Positions 41,061 to 44,061 of a DNA stretch of 44,061 nucleotides are shown here, piece after piece. This DNA comes from Cryomorphaceae bacterium. Lineage in GTDB: Bacteria > Bacteroidota > Bacteroidia > Flavobacteriales > Schleiferiaceae. Under the pieces are notes generated by a model, which was not told the DNA's origin, made no database searches, and worked only from the letters and a program-made list of their open reading frames with translations. The stretch is from assembly GCA_022565745.1 (NCBI GenBank), contig JAIUMB010000002.1:1-44061 (forward strand), written 5' to 3'. The number at the start of each line of letters is the position of its first letter. Positions within the stretch are counted from its first letter, which is position 1. A program made the translations under genes and the position numbers.

Positions 41061-41417
41061 TTAATATTCTATGGTGAACTCTGTAACATCATGAGGCTTA
41101 CAAACTAAAGGCACAAGAACATGATCTCCCTCTCCAGGCCCGTCTCCGGGAGGGTATCTAAAAGTACTTAATTCTATCTCAACATCACCAAACACTGTAA
41201 ATTCATGTACTTCGTCTATATCCTTTCCATATAGCTGAATGCCTGTAGCTAAAGGACTTCCCGGTGGTGTGTTTAAATGAAACCTATCGTAAACCTTATC
41301 AACATTTACTATACGTACTCGTAATGTAGCTTGCGGTAAAAGGAAAATGGTTTCATTGAAATAATCTTCCCTTCTTACGTTTAAATTACACAGAGTAACA
41401 CAGAGGGTTCGTTTTGC
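41061..41417 (-). pseudogene. 5'-truncated coding remnant
   Basis: A 118-codon frame with normal-looking protein sequence (NETIFLLPQATLRVRIVNVD; GIQLYGKDIDEVHEFTVFGD) ends at TAA 41061. It has no usable start: upstream it runs into a short CACAGAG repeat and a stop at 41420. The fold looks beta-rich. It is likely a gene that lost its 5' end, or a non-AUG start. Confidence 0.5.
41386..41407. repeat. Short direct repeat (ACACAGAG twice)
   Basis: TTACACAGAGTAACACAGAG contains ACACAGAG at 41388-41395 and 41398-41405. It recalls dispersed intergenic repeats of the CTCTGTGTTACTCTGTG type. It marks the break point of the truncated remnant. Confidence 0.45.
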
Positions 41418-41484
41418 TCATTGGCGAGTGTCAATACATAAGCCGCTCATGTTTATTAGTAGAGTAGCATAAGAGACAACCACG

Positions 41485-41506
41485 CCAATACACTCTTTTG
41501 TATTGG
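41485..41506. repeat. 8-bp palindrome in intergenic region
   Basis: CCAATACA and TGTATTGG form a perfect 8-bp stem with a 6-base T-rich loop. It sits between the decayed locus and the permease gene and could be a terminator-like hairpin or an operator. The remaining bases 41420-41662 hold nothing else recognised. Confidence 0.45.
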
Positions 41507-41662
41507 TAAATAAAATTTAGAGTTGCTCAATTAATTAAGAAACCATGTATGTAAATGAGTGTCTCGATTATTGTTCCCTTGCGTTTATTTTTGCGCTTGA
41601 TTGGTTGTAATTTCTAACGCTGATAAAATTTATAGCTAAAGCCTCGATCATACAGCGATATC

Positions 41663-42910
41663 ATGAATACAGGTCTACTTTCGGAAAATATACGTTTGGC
41701 TTTCTCCTCTTTGCGGAGTCAGCCCTTACGTGCCGTGCTTACCCTGTTGATCATCGCTTTTGGTATTACAGCTCTGGTGGGCATTCTTACCGCGACTTCG
41801 GCCATTGAGTCAACCATTGCCGGACAGTTTTCACAATTGGGCGCCACCACATATTCTATCCAAAACTATTCGTCGGAGGTGCGCATCGGAAGAGGGGGGC
41901 GGAGTTTTAAGATGTATCCGCAAATCACCTACAATCAAGGCGTACGGTTCAAAGAACAATACGCACACCCCGATGTGACGGTGTCGCTGTCCTTTCAGGC
42001 ATCGTCTACCGCAGAAGTAGGCTTTAGAAATAGAAAAACCAATCCCAATACTTCTGTGATGGCCATCGATGAAGATTATTTGTTTAGCAATGGGTACGAA
42101 TTGGTCGAGGGGCGCAACATCACAGAGACGGAGCGAAAGCGTGGATCGGCCGTGTGTATCATTGGCAGTGATGTGGCGGAAAAGCTTTTCCCGGACGGAA
42201 ATGCTCTGGGTAATTACGTAGTCTTGCGCCAAAAGACGTTTCAGGTCATCGGCGTACTGGTGAGTCGTGGCAGCAGTTTTGGCTTTAGCGGTGACCGCTC
42301 GTTAATGATTCCTCTGCGGGCCGGACCGGTGGTCTTTCCAACCAAAACGGCCAGAACACATGCCATCAATGTGCGCGCCGCTACCCCGGAAGCCATGGAG
42401 CTTTCTATTATGGAGGCCGCGGGCGTTATGCGTGCCGTTCGTAAACTTCGTCCAAGCGAGGACAATAACTTTTCCGTGACGCGCAGTGACAACCTCTCGA
42501 GTTCGCTGATCGAACAGTTGAGCTATGTGAGCATCGCCGCCACCGGCATAGGATTGATTACGCTGCTTGGTGCCGCCGTAGCCTTGATGAACATCATGTT
42601 GGTCAGCGTGACCGAGCGCACACGCGAAATAGGCACCCGCAAAGCATTGGGCGCTTCTCCCTTCGTCATCCGCATGCAATTTCTCACCGAAGCCATTGTG
42701 CTTGGACTTACCGGAGGAGTAATAGGGGTTGTACTCGGTATTGGCATTGGAAATATTGTCTCGTTTCAAATTGGCAATGCCTTCATCATGCCTTGGGCAT
42801 GGGTGCTTTTGGGCTTGTCGCTTTGTTTTATAACTGCGTTGATTTCCGGTTTTTATCCGGCGGCCAAGGCATCAAAATTAGACCCTGTAGAAGCCCTGCG
42901 TTATGAATAG
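41663..42910 (+). CDS. ABC transporter permease, MacB/FtsX-like
   Basis: The 415-residue protein has the MacB layout: one N-terminal membrane segment (about 22-45), a periplasmic MacB_PCD domain and three C-terminal segments of the FtsX type. The TERTREIGTRKALGASP motif contacts the ATPase, and the end is FYPAAKASKLDPVEALRYE. No ATPase gene is adjacent in the window, so its partner must be elsewhere. Substrate is unknown; such permeases work in lipoprotein, peptide or macrolide export. It overlaps the next gene by eight bases. Confidence 0.92.
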   Translation: MNTGLLSENIRLAFSSLRSQPLRAVLTLLIIAFGITALVGILTATSAIESTIAGQFSQLGATTYSIQNYSSEVRIGRGGRSFKMYPQITYNQGVRFKEQYAHPDVTVSLSFQASSTAEVGFRNRKTNPNTSVMAIDEDYLFSNGYELVEGRNITETERKRGSAVCIIGSDVAEKLFPDGNALGNYVVLRQKTFQVIGVLVSRGSSFGFSGDRSLMIPLRAGPVVFPTKTARTHAINVRAATPEAMELSIMEAAGVMRAVRKLRPSEDNNFSVTRSDNLSSSLIEQLSYVSIAATGIGLITLLGAAVALMNIMLVSVTERTREIGTRKALGASPFVIRMQFLTEAIVLGLTGGVIGVVLGIGIGNIVSFQIGNAFIMPWAWVLLGLSLCFITALISGFYPAAKASKLDPVEALRYE

Positions 42911-44051
42911 AATACTGCTGTTTTTGTTTTTCCTGATGCTGTCCACACCGATGTTGGCGGCATCGACTCTTAGTGAAGAGTCAAAGATTTCACTACTCAC
43001 CTGTGGTGCCGGCGATGATTTGTACAGCGTGTTTGGACACAGTGCGCTGCGGGTAACCGACGAGCAGCAAGGGATAGACATTGTGTTTAACTACGGTACT
43101 TTCGATTTCGATGCGCCCAATTTCTATCTCAACTTTGCCCGTGGTAAGCTGAACTACATTCTCAGCGTATCCGGCATCAATGGTTTTATGCGTGGTTATG
43201 TGTACGAAGAGCGCTATGTGTTGGAGCAGGATTTGGACCTGACTTTATCGCAAAGACAAGCGTTGTTTGAGGCGTTAAAAGAAAACAGACTGCCCGAAAA
43301 CAGAGCCTATTTATACGACTTTTTCTACGACAATTGCAGTACCCGCATTCGCGACATGCTTAAAAAAGTATTGGGGGAGTCGCTGGATTACCGCTTTGAT
43401 TTGGCACCGGAAAATGATATGAGTTTCCGCGATTACATTGAAGCATACACCTTCAATGTGCCTTGGGGCGATTTTGGCATCGACCTGGCCTTAGGGCTGC
43501 CCACCGATAAAAAGGTAACGCCGTTTCACCGCATGTTTTTGCCCGAGGAAATGAAACTGGCCTTTGACAGAGCCGTCTTGTTGGACGAGCAAGGCAACGC
43601 CCGTCCATTGGTAGCGGAAGAGCGCATGCTTCTGGACTTGCCGGTTCGCACGCCGCAGTGGCAGTGGGGAACGCCCGTGCAACTGTTTTGGTTACTGGCG
43701 TTGATGTTTGTCTTTTTGTGGTGGAAAAACAAGTTGAGCAACGTGCTTACCCGTATTACCCAAGGCGTCTTCGGACTGGTTGGTTTGGTCATGGTCTTGC
43801 TGTGGTTCGCTACTGACCATACCGCTACGGCCTGGAACTTCAATCTGCTCTGGGCCATGCCTACGTGGTTGCTGTTGGCGGTGATTCCTTCACATAAAAA
43901 AGCAGCCCATACGCTAAGCCGCGTTCATCGCGTGCTGCTTTTAGCCACGTTGTTGGGCTGGTTTTTTTGGCCACAAGATTTGCATCCGGCAGTGGTGGCT
44001 ATTGTGGTGATGCTGGGGGTGACGGTTTTGAGAATGAAAAATGAAGAATGA
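42903..44051 (+). CDS. DUF4105 protein with C-terminal membrane segments
   Basis: The 382-residue product has a signal peptide (MNRILLFLFFLMLSTPMLAA), then the DUF4105 domain: LLTCGAGDDLYSVFGHSALR, VFNYGTFDFDAPNFYLNFAR and YDFFYDNCSTRIRDML. The His in FGHS and the Cys in DNCST look like a papain/NlpC-type catalytic pair, as in the Lnb N-terminal family. Four hydrophobic segments follow (about 255-380). It overlaps the permease gene by eight bases, so the two are coupled. Function unknown, perhaps a periplasmic peptidase or acyltransferase. Confidence 0.87.
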   Translation: MNRILLFLFFLMLSTPMLAASTLSEESKISLLTCGAGDDLYSVFGHSALRVTDEQQGIDIVFNYGTFDFDAPNFYLNFARGKLNYILSVSGINGFMRGYVYEERYVLEQDLDLTLSQRQALFEALKENRLPENRAYLYDFFYDNCSTRIRDMLKKVLGESLDYRFDLAPENDMSFRDYIEAYTFNVPWGDFGIDLALGLPTDKKVTPFHRMFLPEEMKLAFDRAVLLDEQGNARPLVAEERMLLDLPVRTPQWQWGTPVQLFWLLALMFVFLWWKNKLSNVLTRITQGVFGLVGLVMVLLWFATDHTATAWNFNLLWAMPTWLLLAVIPSHKKAAHTLSRVHRVLLLATLLGWFFWPQDLHPAVVAIVVMLGVTVLRMKNEE

Positions 44052-44061
44052 AGAATGAAGA

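Noticed and set aside
41571-41593. Promoter before the MacB-like permease
   Set aside because: A TATTTTTG box is present at 41586-41593, but the nearest TTG is only 12 bases upstream, too short a spacer.
42302-42769. 155-codon minus-strand frame within the permease
   Set aside because: Shadow of a clearly coding gene; composition is not protein-like.

Overview
The window looks like a chromosomal stretch from a marine or freshwater Bacteroidota member, most likely Flavobacteriia or a Cryomorphaceae-like relative. Three secreted proteins end in type IX secretion (T9SS) sorting domains. The gliding genes gldE and gldD follow mutY-ssb. There is a type III glutamine synthetase, a Bacteroidota-style long signal peptidase I, DUF5683, DUF4105 and DUF3276/BpuR proteins, and a SusC/FecA-style TonB receptor with an N-terminal carboxypeptidase-like domain. 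Promoters repeatedly match the Bacteroidota pattern TTG or TTTG, then 18-20 bases, then TAnnTTTG. Shine-Dalgarno sequences are largely absent. No tRNA, rRNA, CRISPR array, prophage or intact insertion sequence was seen.

Layout. 1-2436 (minus): MlaE/MlaF-type lipid ABC transporter followed by an OmpA-domain protein cut by the window edge. 2910-5832 (plus): TonB-dependent receptor and a small membrane protein, closed by a shared hairpin. 5837-8167: a LuxR-type response regulator and a T9SS cargo protein. 8626-11440 (plus): glnN and an ElaA-type acetyltransferase, followed by a palindromic dispersed repeat. 11592-13462 (minus): two overlapping glycosyltransferases. 13497-18579 (minus): a probable copper/heme-protein island with an MbnP-like lipoprotein, an MbnH/MauG-like di-heme lipoprotein, a CDMCGCG outer-membrane-type protein, a large unknown and a small Cys-rich protein. 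18603-20865: T9SS protein and pheS. 20930-21960: two related small lipoproteins. 21941-25055 (minus): unknown protein, RNase G, a 29-residue mS38-like basic protein, a TPR protein and HU. 25096-28549 (plus): mutY, ssb, gldE, gldD. 28552-31559 (minus): a TPP-riboswitch operon. 31568-34964 (minus): a large CotH/lamin-tail T9SS protein. 35164-39865 (minus): parA-parB-DUF5683-dapB-lepB. 40022-41417 (minus): BpuR and a decayed locus. 41663-44051 (plus): MacB/FtsX-like permease and a DUF4105 protein.

The most unusual part is 28552-31559. A clear TPP aptamer (31472-31546, minus) precedes an operon containing none of the familiar thiamine genes thiC, thiG, thiD or tenA. It encodes a class I SAM methyltransferase, a PurM/ThiL/HypE-fold ATPase, a ThiE-fold protein lacking the usual pyrophosphate-binding Arg and Lys residues, and a Trm112-like zinc-ribbon protein. 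The leader also contains two mutually exclusive pairings, one disrupting the aptamer core and one covering the methyltransferase start codon. This suggests a translational OFF switch. The second notable unit is the MbnP/MbnH-like operon at 15389-18148.

Functions are read from sequence motifs and remembered family features; no database search was made. Claims about pairing, promoters and function are inference unless a motif is stated as seen.
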